Of a DNA stretch of 64,000 nt, positions 12,437-25,000 are shown piece by piece (position 1 is the first letter of the stretch; the number at the start of each line of letters is the position of its first letter). The stretch spans positions 1-64,000 of the forward strand of contig JAULBX010007773.1 in the NCBI GenBank assembly GCA_032358255.1, read 5' to 3'. Made by a program: the position numbers and the translations under genes. The DNA comes from Heterotrichella gracilis. Lineage: Eukaryota; Sar; Xanthophyceae; Tribonematales; Xanthonemataceae. The notes beneath the pieces were generated by a model, which saw only the letters and a program-made list of their open reading frames with translations, did no database searches and had not been told where the DNA came from.

Positions 12437-13216
12437 TTACACTCGACTCATGTAGCCGACGTTAGACTCGTAAAAGCTTTGCCCTTCCGTCTTAACATCA
12501 AATTCCAGGTTCTTTCGTGCTGATTTGAACAAGTTATATGACTCAGAGCGTCTGTGCACGTCCGTGAAGTCAGATGGTGATGCGTACCTGCAATTGCCAG
12601 CGCCACTGCATTAGCTTGTAGTGCACACCACTGCTATGCACGTGCACCTGTGATGGTCAACTAAACTTGATGGTCAACTAAACCACCTGGTTGATCCAAG
12701 CACCCCGCAGGGACAGCCACCCACCTCTCATAGATCAGGATCTTGTTAGGGTTGGTGTCAGCGATGGACAGCTCGTAGGACAAGGTGTTGGGTTCATGCT
12801 CCCGGACATAGGTGGCCATAGGCTTCCAGAGCTCTATCCAGCGGTCTCTGTCCACTGTGTTCTTGAAGGTCAGCCCTACTGACAGCACGAAGACCTGCAG
12901 CCCACACATGGGTCAAGCCATGGCCCCCAGCAACAGGATCGCAGGAGGAGGATCGCAGAGCACAGCCAGCGTACCCCTTTGTGCTGTGCCACCCGCCTGG
13001 AGCTAAGCTGTCCATAGTGCTTTCCAGCCAAGAAGCCAAGGTAGGCCGTTATCACAAACGCCAACAGCACAAACCTGCAACAGATGTCGTAGTGTCACTA
13101 GGGCGCACCACACCACCCTGGGCACAGCAGCGCAAACCAGGACGAGGTAGGGCGCGACAGGCAATCAGACAAACTCACTTGGGAATGTGCCTTGCCCCTG
13201 ACTTTGTCTTGTCCAT
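12437..13216 (-). CDS. Small membrane-anchored protein with antibiotic-biosynthesis-monooxygenase (ABM)-like domain, 4 exons
   Basis: Exons in coding order: 13216-13179, 13074-12975, 12894-12725, 12587-12437; 152 aa. After a short basic N-terminus (MDKTKSGARHIPK) comes one hydrophobic segment (FVLLAFVITAYLGFLAG). It is followed by a ferredoxin-like ABM-type domain of about 100 residues: VFVLSVGLTFK, a helix region with WKPMATYVREHEPNTLSYEL, and KILIYERYASPSDFTDVHRRS, matching the ABM pattern (strand, helix, E-x-N-T-x-x-Y, YERY, then H near the end of the domain). Such dimeric domains act in haem degradation, quinone oxidation or ligand binding; no specific substrate can be inferred. The signal anchor suggests a membrane-tethered domain. 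A non-coding 5' exon is possible because an acceptor-like site lies just upstream of the ATG. The gene is divergent from the SAP gene. Confidence 0.8.
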
Positions 13217-14138
13217 TAAGCTCGACAGGAGGAGCGCAGTACGTTTCCCGTCCCTGTAAACAGCGATGGTTGGCACACACAGCCGCTTGAATGCAGTACT
13301 TCAGAGTACATTGTAACAGACTGAAGACAGTTCCACAGACAATAAGTCGATGATAACAACGTGGAAGCAAACGCTAGGCTTGTGTTTGATATGGGTTGGT
13401 AAAATAGCCGTTGTGGTACGGTTTGACGTGCATGTACCTTGTTTAACTGTCTGCTGGTTGGCAAGATCCAGTCTGTTCCATCACCAGCCGATCAGTTCCC
13501 CTTTGCTTCCGCGTATCACCTAAAGGCAATTGTCGTCTAGACTGCTCGCTACTGGTATGCTATGATGTATGACAGCCAAGGTGGGCAGAGAGCATGCGAA
13601 TATGGATCGTACTTAGACTAGTGGAGGTTCAGGCTAACTCGACTGAGATACATCGCCAACACCACTATCAACCAGGGAGAATAACGCTATCCGCAGAAGC
13701 TTTGATCCCTATCACCCGTCTTGTAGGCGCCCAGTTGGGCGAGCTGGGTATGGCCAAGGGGCACTACCGTACAGTGTCTTGGTGCCCGCATATGGTATAA
13801 AGGGGCGCTGATTTGACTACAGAGTTCGACAGCAGTCTGGCAACCCATTCACAGGTTGACACCCGGTCGTGCGACAAGACCGCACACAAACGAGCACCCT
13901 AGTTGGAGAGTAAGCACATCAAGTGGGCACACTCCTCCTGCGGCATGTCGTAGATTGCCTGTCAACGAAAAACCTCCTGTGTAGTCCCTTGTTTTCAACG
14001 TCGTCTACCTTGGCTCGTACTCGCCCTTTGAGTAACTCTGCTCAATTACAATAACAGCGTGGTGTGGCCACCACCCTAGTAATTCTTGCAGCATTGGAAA
14101 TAAGAGGACCTAATCAGGTTCCCTAGCCTCCCAGAGGC
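13217..14138. other. Divergent intergenic region (ABM-domain gene / SAP gene)
   Basis: About 0.9 kb shared upstream region of two divergently transcribed genes. No supported ORF, and no recognisable regulatory motif beyond what must be a bidirectional promoter region by position. Confidence 0.55.
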
Positions 14139-15153
14139 ATGGACGAACTGCTGCTGAACCTTCCATCAAGGTAAGTTTGTGCTGAAATGCTGGTCAGCGT
14201 TGCCTTGTGTCAATTGCCGGGTAGCATGCATATGCATGCATTGTCTTTCTAGTTCAATGCACGACATCCACTGGCGTGCAACCGCAGGGGTGCTTTTACT
14301 GCGCAATCTTCTCAGTTCGCTTCACTTATGACACCGCCTGCTCCATACGTCCACGCTCCGGGTCAGGAACCAGGTGAGCCATCGTGAATTCCAACATCGT
14401 TTGCCGTCTCTGAAAGTCCATAAAGGGTTACAGGTAAATGAACTCTAACCCATTACAGCAGGTCACCTTATGCATGTCTGTGTCACAGCGCAGGGTGCAG
14501 GTGTCACGTAGGTGGACTTGCATCATAGACACGTCTGGCCATAACTACAGTATAAGATGGAGCCAAATAACTCAGGACCTGGGTTGCGACGCAGGGTTCC
14601 AAATGATAAAGACAGATACAAGCAGCGTACTGATACGTGCCATCAGTAGCAAGAAGCGGCGAGAGGATGACAAAAAGAAACAGGACACCTCGAAGGACAA
14701 ACTCAAGAGGTGGGTACACACGGCTGTGGACGCTGCCGCCCAATAACCCCTTGTGGAAGTAGTGCTCACAAGGTCACTGTATGCCGCAGGCCTGCAACAG
14801 AGGCACCCGCCGATGCGCAAGCAGCGAAGAAAGGGCCTGCCAAATCTACAGCGGCGGCTGCGGCAGGTAAGTGGTGCACGTTGCCCAGTTTTCTATTTGT
14901 GCACATTATTAAATCCAATGCCCTTCCAAACGACTCACCCTGTGGCTCTACAGGTGGGCCAGGACCCAGTACCTCGGCGCAACCTGGGGCTAAGAGCCGG
15001 TACACCTCCAGGGAGCTGCAAGCCAAAACCCTCAAAGACCTGGCTGAGATTTTGAGAGGTGCAGGCCTGCAAGTCAGCGGCAAAAAGGACGAATTGATGG
15101 ACCGCATTCTGAAACACCAGGAGCGCCAGCGCCGTGCTGCGAAACCCAGCTAA
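14139..15153 (+). CDS. SAP-domain nucleic-acid-binding protein, 5 exons
   Basis: Exons: 14139-14170, 14288-14373, 14595-14709, 14790-14866, 14954-15153; 169 aa. The C-terminal ~45 residues form a SAP motif: YTSRELQAKTLKDLAEIL, then GLQVSGKKDELMDRIL, with the conserved hydrophobic/Gly pattern of the DNA/RNA-binding helix-turn-helix found in chromatin and RNA-processing proteins. Upstream is a highly charged KKRREDDKKKQD tract and an Ala/Pro/Ser-rich linker, suggesting a disordered nuclear protein with nuclear-localisation potential. The first two exons (MDELLLNLPSR and a Pro-rich stretch) were placed by phase and splice sites. The acceptor of exon 3 at 14595 is the least certain junction, because 14529 is also in phase. 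No partner or pathway can be assigned. Confidence 0.78.
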
Positions 15154-16072
15154 TGCACCGCATAGGATGGGAATTTTGGTTTTGCAGAAACCAAACGTTT
15201 TCATTGCAATCAGACTGCCTGTGACCACTTGATTCGGGGCATTATTTAGAATGCAGTAGCAGGTATCACAGACAAGGAAGTGTTTTCGAGAGGCTAGCTA
15301 AGCCTGTATGTACACAGCATGCTTTGTGTCGTGACCGCCTAATGTGATTGTGCCACTGGCACGCCACAGCCTAACCTCGGGCAGCGGGTGTGGGGGCATG
15401 GGAAGCATTGTGGAGCCTCTGAAGGGATCCTGCCCGCGTTTTCAGGCAAGCCACTGTCCCCTAGGGTGGCTGTACACTAGGGTGGGCAGATTCAGCCTGC
15501 CCCTTTCTGCATGTTTTCAACATCATGACGGGATGGGGTCATCAGGCATGCCATGGCGCCAATGGCGATGCCTATTATTCATTCAGATCAGACTTTTTGC
15601 ACACAGTCCTTTAAATGGTTTTGCTGTTGTTTCTCCTACGACAGCTTCTTGCGAGCTTTAAAGTGTAACTCGCCATCTCACCTTGTGGGCTCATTAGGGC
15701 CACTCCCCCTCAGTGCCAAGTTGTAAGCACAGACGTCAGAGTCCAGACTCTTGACGTCAGGGTGTGATTGACAACATGCGAATAAGCTGGACCAACGGTG
15801 TATTTCGTTCTTACTTGGACGCAGGCTGGTTGATATCAGAGCCTTTATCGGACCATATACCCCCGTGCAAGGGCATACCGTGACAGAAAGGGCACGGCCA
15901 CATGCATGTGTTGCTTGCAAAACGATAGCTACCCGTCGTGAGGCGTCAAAACTCCGTGTGACGGCACTGGAACCTTATTGAACCTCGCATGGGGTGGAGC
16001 ACCTATGTCTTCTGCTTTTTCTTTGCCTGGGAAAGGCCCCTGATTAGGAAGGCCACACCTTAAGTGGGCAGA
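15154..16072. other. Intergenic region upstream of the SOS1-like gene
   Basis: About 0.9 kb between tandem genes, holding the SAP gene's 3' UTR and the upstream region of the exchanger. No gene or clear repeat is supported. Confidence 0.55.
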
Positions 16073-19000
16073 ATGGCTGAGTACATGTTTAGGCTGCTGG
16101 GCGAAGCAGCATACCCGCCCGAGACGTCTGCAGACGTGTGTGTCAACGCCACGTACACGAACCGTGTTGAGGAATCGGGTGAGTCCAGCTGTGGTTTGCT
16201 CAATTGCCTTGTCCAGCCTAGGGTTTGCTTACATTCACCAGAAGTTTTTATCACACACCACTGCCAAGCGATGGCCTAGTGTCATCGCCACCCTGGTTTC
16301 ATCTTCAGCGTCTGCTTCGTGCACAGGATCAGTGTCTATCTGTTGCACACACTCGAGCTGTTGCACCTGTACCAGGGTTGTAGTACTTGGCGGACCCCCG
16401 ATCTTGCTCCCTGTGCAGGGGCTTACAACTACTGCGTGGTGCCTGCTTCTGGACAGGACGCCTTCCTGTTTGCCTTCCTGGGTATTGCTGTGGCATGTGT
16501 GGTGCAGTCCCGGCTCTCCACCACCTGGGTCCTCATTCTAGGTAAGCCACTGCCCACCATGCGTGCATGCCATGGGTGCCGTGGCTGCCACGCTGCAGAG
16601 CAGGACCATGCCAGTCAGCAGCAGAATCCCTATCCCTGGTGCGTAACGCTGGGTTTGTCACAGGTGGCATAGTGGGTGGCATATCTGTGCCACTCAACCT
16701 GGGGAGGCTCGGCAACTCAGTGTCTCTCTGGCTGGGGATCGAACCCGCGGAGATCTTCTACTATGCATTCCTGCCACCTCTGCTGCTGGACAGCGCCCTG
16801 CACATCGACTTTTATATATTTAAAAAGGTGCGCGCAGGGGGCCACTCCTCTGCTGGCCACTCCTCGGGTGCGGTGGGGACCCTTTCCAGGCAGCGCCTGA
16901 CCTCTATGGGTTTGTGCATGCCTGCCGGGTAGCCTGCCGGGTAGCCTGCCTGCATAATGCACCCCAACACCCCCACCATTGGGCAATCCTTCCACCATAC
17001 ATCGTTCTCCGAACCGCAGTGCTTTGTCACCTCCCTGCCATGCCCGCCTCAGGCACTCCCTGGTACCCCACAGGCCGCAAGCGGTCATCTTTGAAATTCT
17101 TATACACTCCCCTCGGTCCGGCGCAGATCGCGGTGCAAGTTGTCATCTTTGCGTTCCTCATCGTGCTGACAAGCTGCGTCATCATCACACCGTTCTTGCT
17201 CTACGTGCTGCGGCTGGCCTACCAGGACCCGCCCTGGACCTGGCTGGATGGCGCGCTGTTTGCCGCCATGATAGGCTCCACGGACGCCATCGCTGTCACC
17301 TCAGTGCTGTCAAAAGGTGCGCGCCAGAAGTTCAATGGTGGAATGAGAGGGAAGGCAGCAATTGCACCATGGGGAATGATCATGGGTGGTGGAGATTACC
17401 TGCTGGCAGGAGGAGTTGTACTGGCCATGCCCCATGCGCGCATGGGGCATGCGTGATGGGGTGCGCATGGGGACTCAAGGTGGCATGGCAGCACCACTTT
17501 ATCAGCATGGCTTCGCAGACCACTGTGGGAACAGTTGACATGCTGGGGAGCATGCATGTGGCACCTTGGACTTCAGTTTTGCATTGAGCATGGCAGCAAG
17601 TCTCCGATTGCCGGTCAGCTACATGTACCCCCATGCGTCAGCCTGGAACACCACATGCTGTGGGAATCGGGCCCAGCTAATTGTACCTAGGATAGATACC
17701 TTACAATTGGCAGGGCAAATACAAATGCAGAGGACACCAGGCAGCAAATGCAAAGGCAGCTGACTGGGGTGTGATGTGAGGGGGGCTGGGCTTCTCCAGT
17801 CAGGGGAGACTGGACCACCACCGCAGCACAGCTGCATACTCTGCCCACGGCAACACACTGCACCACCACTGCCCACTCCTCACCCCACCCACGACCACCC
17901 ACACAGGTGGCGGGCCGGAGCACCTCATCACCATTCTGGAGGGGGAATCGCTGCTGAACGATGCCTCGGCGCTCACCCTGTTCTACGTGTTCTTCGAGCG
18001 CGTGGTGCACCTGCAGACAAACCCCAGCGAGGGTGTGCCCACCGTGTGGGAGGTCATCCCCTACATCCTGTGGGAGACTTTTAAGCTGGCGGCAGGTGCG
18101 TGTGTTGTTTCGATTTTTTAATCTTTATTTATTTTTTAAATTTTTTTATTATTTTTTGTTGTTCTTTCTAGGCCCTGTAAACCCTACACCTGAACCAATC
18201 ATATGGGCATGGTGCCTTGTCTTGTGGTTTGGGGCAGGTGGGCTGTATGAGTTGTTATAGGGTTGAAGGGTTTAGGGTTTGGCAGCACACATCTCTGCCC
18301 AGCATCACGGCGTGGCTGGTCCATCAGCACTCGTGCTGAGGGGCAATCCGCACTGCTCCTGGCATACCGTCTTGCCCAAATCCACGCACATGTTTCCATG
18401 GCATGTATAGTAGCGCACATCCTGGGCATAATATGTGCCTGCCTGCACCTCCAGCCCTCATCGGCGCCTTGATTGGTGTGCGTGTGTGTCTCTCTTGCAG
18501 GCGGTCTGTGGATCGGCCTCATGTTTGCGTGGACCACCCGCTGGGTCCTGCGCTACATGCGCTGGGTGGGCTGCACACCCGCAATGGTACGCTGTCGCCA
18601 CACTGCGAGCCTTCCCTATATGTATGCATGCATGTGTGAACATGCGCTCACGCACGTTCTTGCAATTACCAGCACTGCTTGGAGGGACCTGGCGTGCACC
18701 GATGAAACCTTGGCATGGTTTTATTTAGCTGGCAGCAAACATGCACATTCTTCTCCACGTCCCGGGTAATCCACCCCAATCCCCAGCACTCATCCCCTGG
18801 GGCTGCGACCTCTGCTGCAGGAAACAGCGTTTGTGCTGTCCATGGCCTACCTCTCCTTCTACGTAGCGCAGTCCCCCTGGCACCTCTCCGGGGTGATTGC
18901 CGTGGTTGTGGTGGGGCTGTACGGCAACGCCACCTCCAAATTCGACATGCTGGGAAAAGCGGAGGAGTCTGGCACGTTCGACAGTGTATGGGCCACAGTG

Positions 19001-22000
19001 ACCTTTAGCATGAATGGCCTGGTGTTCTTCTTTTCTGGGGTGTCTGCAGTCAACTTCACTGTGCGGTGGGTGGCGGAAAGGGGGTAATCCAGGGAGGGTG
19101 GCGGGTGGAGGGATTTTGAGGGGGGGGGGCAATGGGTGGTGTCTGGTGGTGTCAAGGAATGGGGGGTGCATATTGGCGGTGGGTGGGAGATTACAGTTGG
19201 GTCAGTGCTGCACTGTATCACCGTTGATTGGGGGGACTTATAATGCAATGTAGTGGCAGGGGCAATGTAGCTCAGGTGTAGGGGTGTTGGGCCGATTTGT
19301 ACGGCATGGATGGCGTGCCTGGCAAGAACAGCATCACATGCAATGTTTAGTTACAGGCAATCCAGCAATACACCCAGATTAGCAGTCAGCTATGCATATG
19401 CGGTGCCAATCTATGTATATATTGTGGAAAGTCCACGAATATTCCGGGCGCACCCACCATCTGCCATGCATCTGCCCTGCATGCAAGCTTCCAGCACCTC
19501 ACATCAATGCCTCTGCTGCGCTTCTCCAGGTCCATCGAGGTCCTGAACAAGAGCGCCATCAGCTACGCAGCGCTGCCCGCCATCTGGGTGTTCCTCATCA
19601 TCTCACGCGGCTTCATGATCCTCATGTATAACCCACTGTTCTGGCTCACAGGCACAGGTACCGGCCCCATCAAATAAGCAACGCTGTCTCATCTTTCTCT
19701 TGGTTCTGCTGCTGTGAGCTGGTTCTGAAGCACACTGCTTTCGCTGGCTTCAACTGCATGCATGAGCTGGATGCATGGGGATCTGCATGCATGGGGATCA
19801 GATTCTGGACTATCACCCCATCTCGTGAGCTGCATGCTGAAGCACGTTGCTGTGGCTGCCTTCAGCTGGATGCTTGAAAGCAACGAATAATCATAGGGTG
19901 GTATTTCTGCAACCTTCTCCGTTTGCAACCCATTTCTGACTGGTGTGGTGGTGTTGCTGCAGCGCTGACCTGGCAGGAGATTGTGTTTGTTGCCTGGGCT
20001 GCCCTGCGCGGCTCAGTGTCCCTGATCATGATCCAGGTGGTGGTCACAGATGCAAAGCTGTCAGCAAGCAAGCAGCTGGTCATCGCACAGGTGCGGGCAT
20101 GATGTGCTTGTTGTGGTTTCTGAAATGTGGGGCATGCTTTCACAAGGGATTGTTTGCAGCTGCTCATGAGCATGTGTGCCTGTTCATTCTTTTTACTACT
20201 CCTGCGCACCATTGTGCACACCCTGCCTGGGTTGTACACAAGCGAGGACGCAGCACAGTGCAACCCCTGGCCCATCACCTGTCCCGCAGATAGCCTTCTG
20301 CAATGCCTAGATGCACACACAAGATCGTATTACTATACCTTATTTCCCTAACCCACAGAACCCGCCCCGCGGATGGCTTTTTGGGCCGCGCAGTGCACTG
20401 GCAAATATGGACCCTTAAACCCTAAACCCTAACTCGTGTTTCGCAGATGGCCTTCTGGACCGCCTGCTTTGTGCTGCTGACCCTTGTGGTGAACGCCTGG
20501 TCCATCCCCTGGGTCATGCGCCTGCTGGGCCTCAGCAAGGTGAGCACCGCAAAGCTGCGCATGCGGGAGAAGGCCAAGCGCGCGCTGCTGCGATTCACAT
20601 CCGCCGCCATCAGCGACCTGCAGCATGATGAGGACGAGCTGCTGAGAGGTGGGTGCTGTTCAGGGGTGATATTGTGTTTGGGAAGAGCCCATGAAAGTGC
20701 TCTGAGAAAACCCTAGTGAAGCAGCATGCCGTCAGCGACCTGCAGCATGATGAGGGCAGGCTGCTGAGAGGTGGGTGGGTGGGTGGGCGCGGCGTGGGGG
20801 TATATTACATTACATGACATTGCATGCGTCCCCCCGGAGGAATGTATTCACCGATGTGGGGTTAGGTGCTGTTTGCGAAAACCCTTGCGAATCATAGTGC
20901 GCTTTGCCTCGGCTGCCATCAGCAACCTGCCTGTGGGTGTAAGGGGCATGCCCAGCCGTCATGGGCTTGATGGCTTGTCGGCCCCTGAGGGGCATTGCAG
21001 CGGGATGTGAGCCCCATTGTGTGTCGCAGGTGTTGACTGGAAGACTGTCTCCCGCTACGTGGACATGAGCACCAGCCTGGGCGACTTTGTCATGGTGCAC
21101 GAAGCGCAGGGCAAGCCAATCGCGAGGTGGGGGGGTGGCGGTTGTTGATAAATGGTTGGATTTGGGTAGCCCACGGCCGTTGTTTACATTATACTCCTGG
21201 ACATGGGGTGCTGTCTGGGAGGCCTGCGTGCGGCACGTCCATTGGGGGATCTGGGTCACAATGTATCAAACTGTCAAAGGTTACCTTGGGGTTGAAGGTA
21301 TGTTTGCAGGCAATAGCTGCAGCAAGACGGAACACATGCATTTGCTGAACTCGCAGCATGTTGTCCCTATGATAAGAATAAGAAAAGTAGCGTACCCTGC
21401 AATGTACCCGTGTTGTTCCTGGGATCTTGACATCGCATGCCCATTTTTGCAGGGAGAACCTGGACGCCTCCGTGGATCCCCGGGAGGACAGCTCTGTGAG
21501 CGGGGATGCCCAGCCAAACCGCAGCCAGCGGAGCGCGGGAGACCTGCTGCGCACATCTGTGGCCAACCTGGGCCGGCTGTTTGCGGGCAAGCCTGCAGCC
21601 GAGGTGCAGCGCATGAAGCAGGATTTGGAGGTGGTCAAGGTGGCGATGGAGTAAGTGGGGTGGGAGAGGGCTGTGTAGATGGATCGGTGGGTAGTGGGGT
21701 GGATTGCTTGGGGGGTGGGATTGAATGGTGGAGATGGTTGTTGGGGCATGGGATGGAATCTTGGTGTGGGCTGGATGCAGGTGCAGTACCATGCGGGATT
21801 GCAGCGCATGACGCATGACCTGGAGGTGGCGATGGAGTAAGTGGGGCGGGCCATTGGGGATTGGGAGGGGATTGTGGTGGAGGTTGATTGCTGGGGAGTT
21901 GGGTGGATTGTTTGGGGGGTGGGATTGAATGGTGAATTGGGTTGTTGGGGAATGGGATGGAACTATGGTGTGGGGTGGATACAGTTGCAGTACCATGCAG

Positions 22001-25000
22001 GGTGCATTGCATGAAGCAAGACCTGGAGGTGGCCAAGGTGGCGATGTACTAAGTGGGGCGGATCGTGCGGGGGTGGGAGGTGATTGTGGTGGAGTTACAT
22101 TGCTGGGGAGTAGGGCGGGTTGTGTGAGGGGTGGGGTTGAAGATGGAGGAAATGGGTGGACTGGTTTGGGCATGGAACGTAGTCATGGGATAGACTAATC
22201 ACCGTTGCTGTTACATGCGTGCTGAGCTTCATCATTCACCGTAGTTTTGTGTAATTAAATAATTCTCCCCTTCCTGGTTGCGGCTGACAATATGGGCTCC
22301 CCCTTGCAGTGGGCCAGCACCTGTCAAGGACTCGCTGAGGGAGAAGACCCTGAGCTCCAGCATGTCAGAGGTAAGGCGCACGACAGAAAAATCCACACAT
22401 CTAACCCCCAAGCACAATTTTTTGTGCAAACCTGATTACATTGCTGCTCCTCATGATGTGCACTTGTTTAGTCAGCTGGCATCGAGCATTGTTCACGTCA
22501 TATGGCTCATAGATTACGAGTCACAGTACGCACGTCAGTGTGACGATAGTTATGATAAGATGCCTTGAGGGCCTAAAGCATGGTGGCTAGTTGTGATAGC
22601 TCGCCATGTTTGTAGGCTCACAAGGTGACATATCTTGACTGTGCTGGCACTGGCATGCATACCATGGCTAGGGCAGCAGGCCTATGTCACAGCAATTTTG
22701 CCACCATTCCCGGGGTTCAATTCCATGCACGCATTGCATGTCGCCTTCCCTTTGCTCAAGGCTGCTTTCAGACGCTGCTGGTTTCTTCACACATGTGCTT
22801 GTATGCCAGTGCGCCAGAGACATGACAGGTTGCTTGTAACTTCAACAAGGGGGCTGACTTGCTCATCTTGCTCTTGAGCGGGAAAGCATGTAACAAAGGT
22901 GGCTATGAGCTTGTTGAGTCAATATGGTTGCGCATACAGCACCTGTCACCACATCCCTCGTGCCTGTGCATGCCTCGTAAATCACTTCCTGTGGCCTGTG
23001 TTTTCCCAGCTGCACAAGAGGGCCGAGGGGGGGAGCGACAGCGATGACGTTGATCAGGAGGTGCCCTTCTACATGCCTGCTGACCTGGAGGACGGCTACG
23101 GCAGTGATGAGTCGGCGCCTTCATCGGGGAGCAGATCGCAGGTGCGGCGCCGATGAGGGTTTAGGGTTTAGGTCATAGGTGCATTGCAGGTACTGGTGAT
23201 CATGTGTGCAATTATTGTAATGCTGTGCAATATTATAATGATTGTTGTTGTTATTTATTCTTGCTTTTGAGCGGAAATGCATGTAATATATATGTAATAT
23301 GTTATTATATCTTATACTGAATTGTTATTATTATTCTTATAACCAATTAATTGGTTACAAGAAGAATTGTTCTTGTGATAAAGAATTAGTATTTTTTTAT
23401 TGTTATTATCGCATGTGCTGGCCTCACGACACCCACATACGCCTGACACATGCACCCAAATGGCTAACTGCAGGATGCGCCACCAGCCGTGCGCCCGCCC
23501 GCCCTCGCGCGCTTCTCCGTCACCAACATGGGCACCTCGCCATACCACATGGGCCCCACGCCCCACAACCACCACCGCAAGCCGCCCCAGCGGCGCGCGC
23601 CAGACCCCCCCCCCAAGGCACGCTCCGTGAAACTGGAGTCGGTGCGCGAAGGGGTGCGGTCGCCGTCCGCAGACGCCACCGCCGCCGCCGTGCCGCCACC
23701 GCCGGAGCCGCGGCGGGTCTCGCCGCATGATTCGGTGGTCTCTGCCCCCGCGCCTGGAGTGGACTCGAGCTCGGATGTGTCGGTGCCCACCACAGCCACT
23801 GCCGCAGCCACCGGCAGCATTACTGATGCTTCTGTTGGGGTCAGCGTGGCAGGGGCTGGGGCTGGGGGGGTGGCGGCAGGGCCGCCGGCGCTTGCGCGGG
23901 TGTCGGGTCTGGTGGTGCAGATTGGGTTTGAGGTTGCGGGGCATGAGGAGCAAGGCGGGGTGAAGCTGTCCCTGCGGGAGGTGGGCGTACCCCCTGCAAG
24001 TGGGCTGGGCATCGCTGCACAGGTGAGGGGGATGGCAGGAGGGGAATGGGGGGGATGCTGTGCGGGGTTTACCAATATCGCCAGTCTCCATTTGAAATGA
24101 ACTGCTGATGGAAGACTCTTATTGGCCTATCAATTGAGGAAAGGGGTTGATCATATCATTTGCGCGTGGCTTGTAGTGTGCATGTGCTGTTTGTGTTTTG
24201 GAATCCGAACAAGCACCCTGACATCCCTCCTTTGCCGCTGTGCAGCCCAGTCCAAGGCCTACTCCACTGCCCACCCCACGTGCGGCGGCCGAGGAGGTGG
24301 CAGGGGAGAGTAGTATGGATAGGGCAGGATCGGGCAGCAGGCGGCCGCCCACAAGGTGCGCTTTTCATCATCCCAAATCAATGAAAATTGGAATTTTCAG
24401 ATATTTGTATATTTTATAAGTATTCAAACCATGATCGCAAGATGACACTGCTTGCTGATCATCCAGTATCATGCGCCTGACTGTCCTTGCACCGGCACCA
24501 ATATCCATCACCACATGTATTGTCACCAGCCAACTCAAGGTCGCTCTGACACCCTCCGCCTAATTCAGAAACCCTGAACCCTAAACCCCGCTTGTTGCAG
24601 CAAGAGCAGCGGCGTCCAGCTGCGCAGCGGAGCCCTGGCCTACCTGGCCCAGCTGGAGCGCATGGAGAGCAAGGGCAAGCAGCCACTGGGCCATGCCAAC
24701 ACCACCGGTGTGCTGCCCAACACCTCCCGCCCCCCCCTCCCCTTTGGCCCCTCGCCCCTGGGGTCCAGCCAGTCGCTGGCTACCTCCAAGTCGGATGATG
24801 ACCTGGCGGGGGGGAGTACTGCAGCGAAGGCAAGCAGCTCCAGGGGGCTGGCGTCCACCAGGTGGGGGGGGTTCCAACCTGTACTCCATCGTGCTTTGGC
24901 CGGCTGGGGTATGTACGGGCAATTCTGCCAAACTTTGAAAAACTGTTGCAAAAATTGAACAGTTTCAGAATGGGGCAGGGACAGTGCTCCACATGTGGGG

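Noticed and set aside
22700-22730. GGTTCAATTCC resembling a tRNA T-loop
   Set aside because: The flanks do not form a T stem, and no A box, anticodon arm or acceptor stem can be drawn.
23312-24091. Long minus-strand open frame (259 codons) opposite SOS1-like exon 15
   Set aside because: It is the antisense shadow of a GC-rich, low-complexity coding exon; its product is Pro/Arg/His-rich with no domain.
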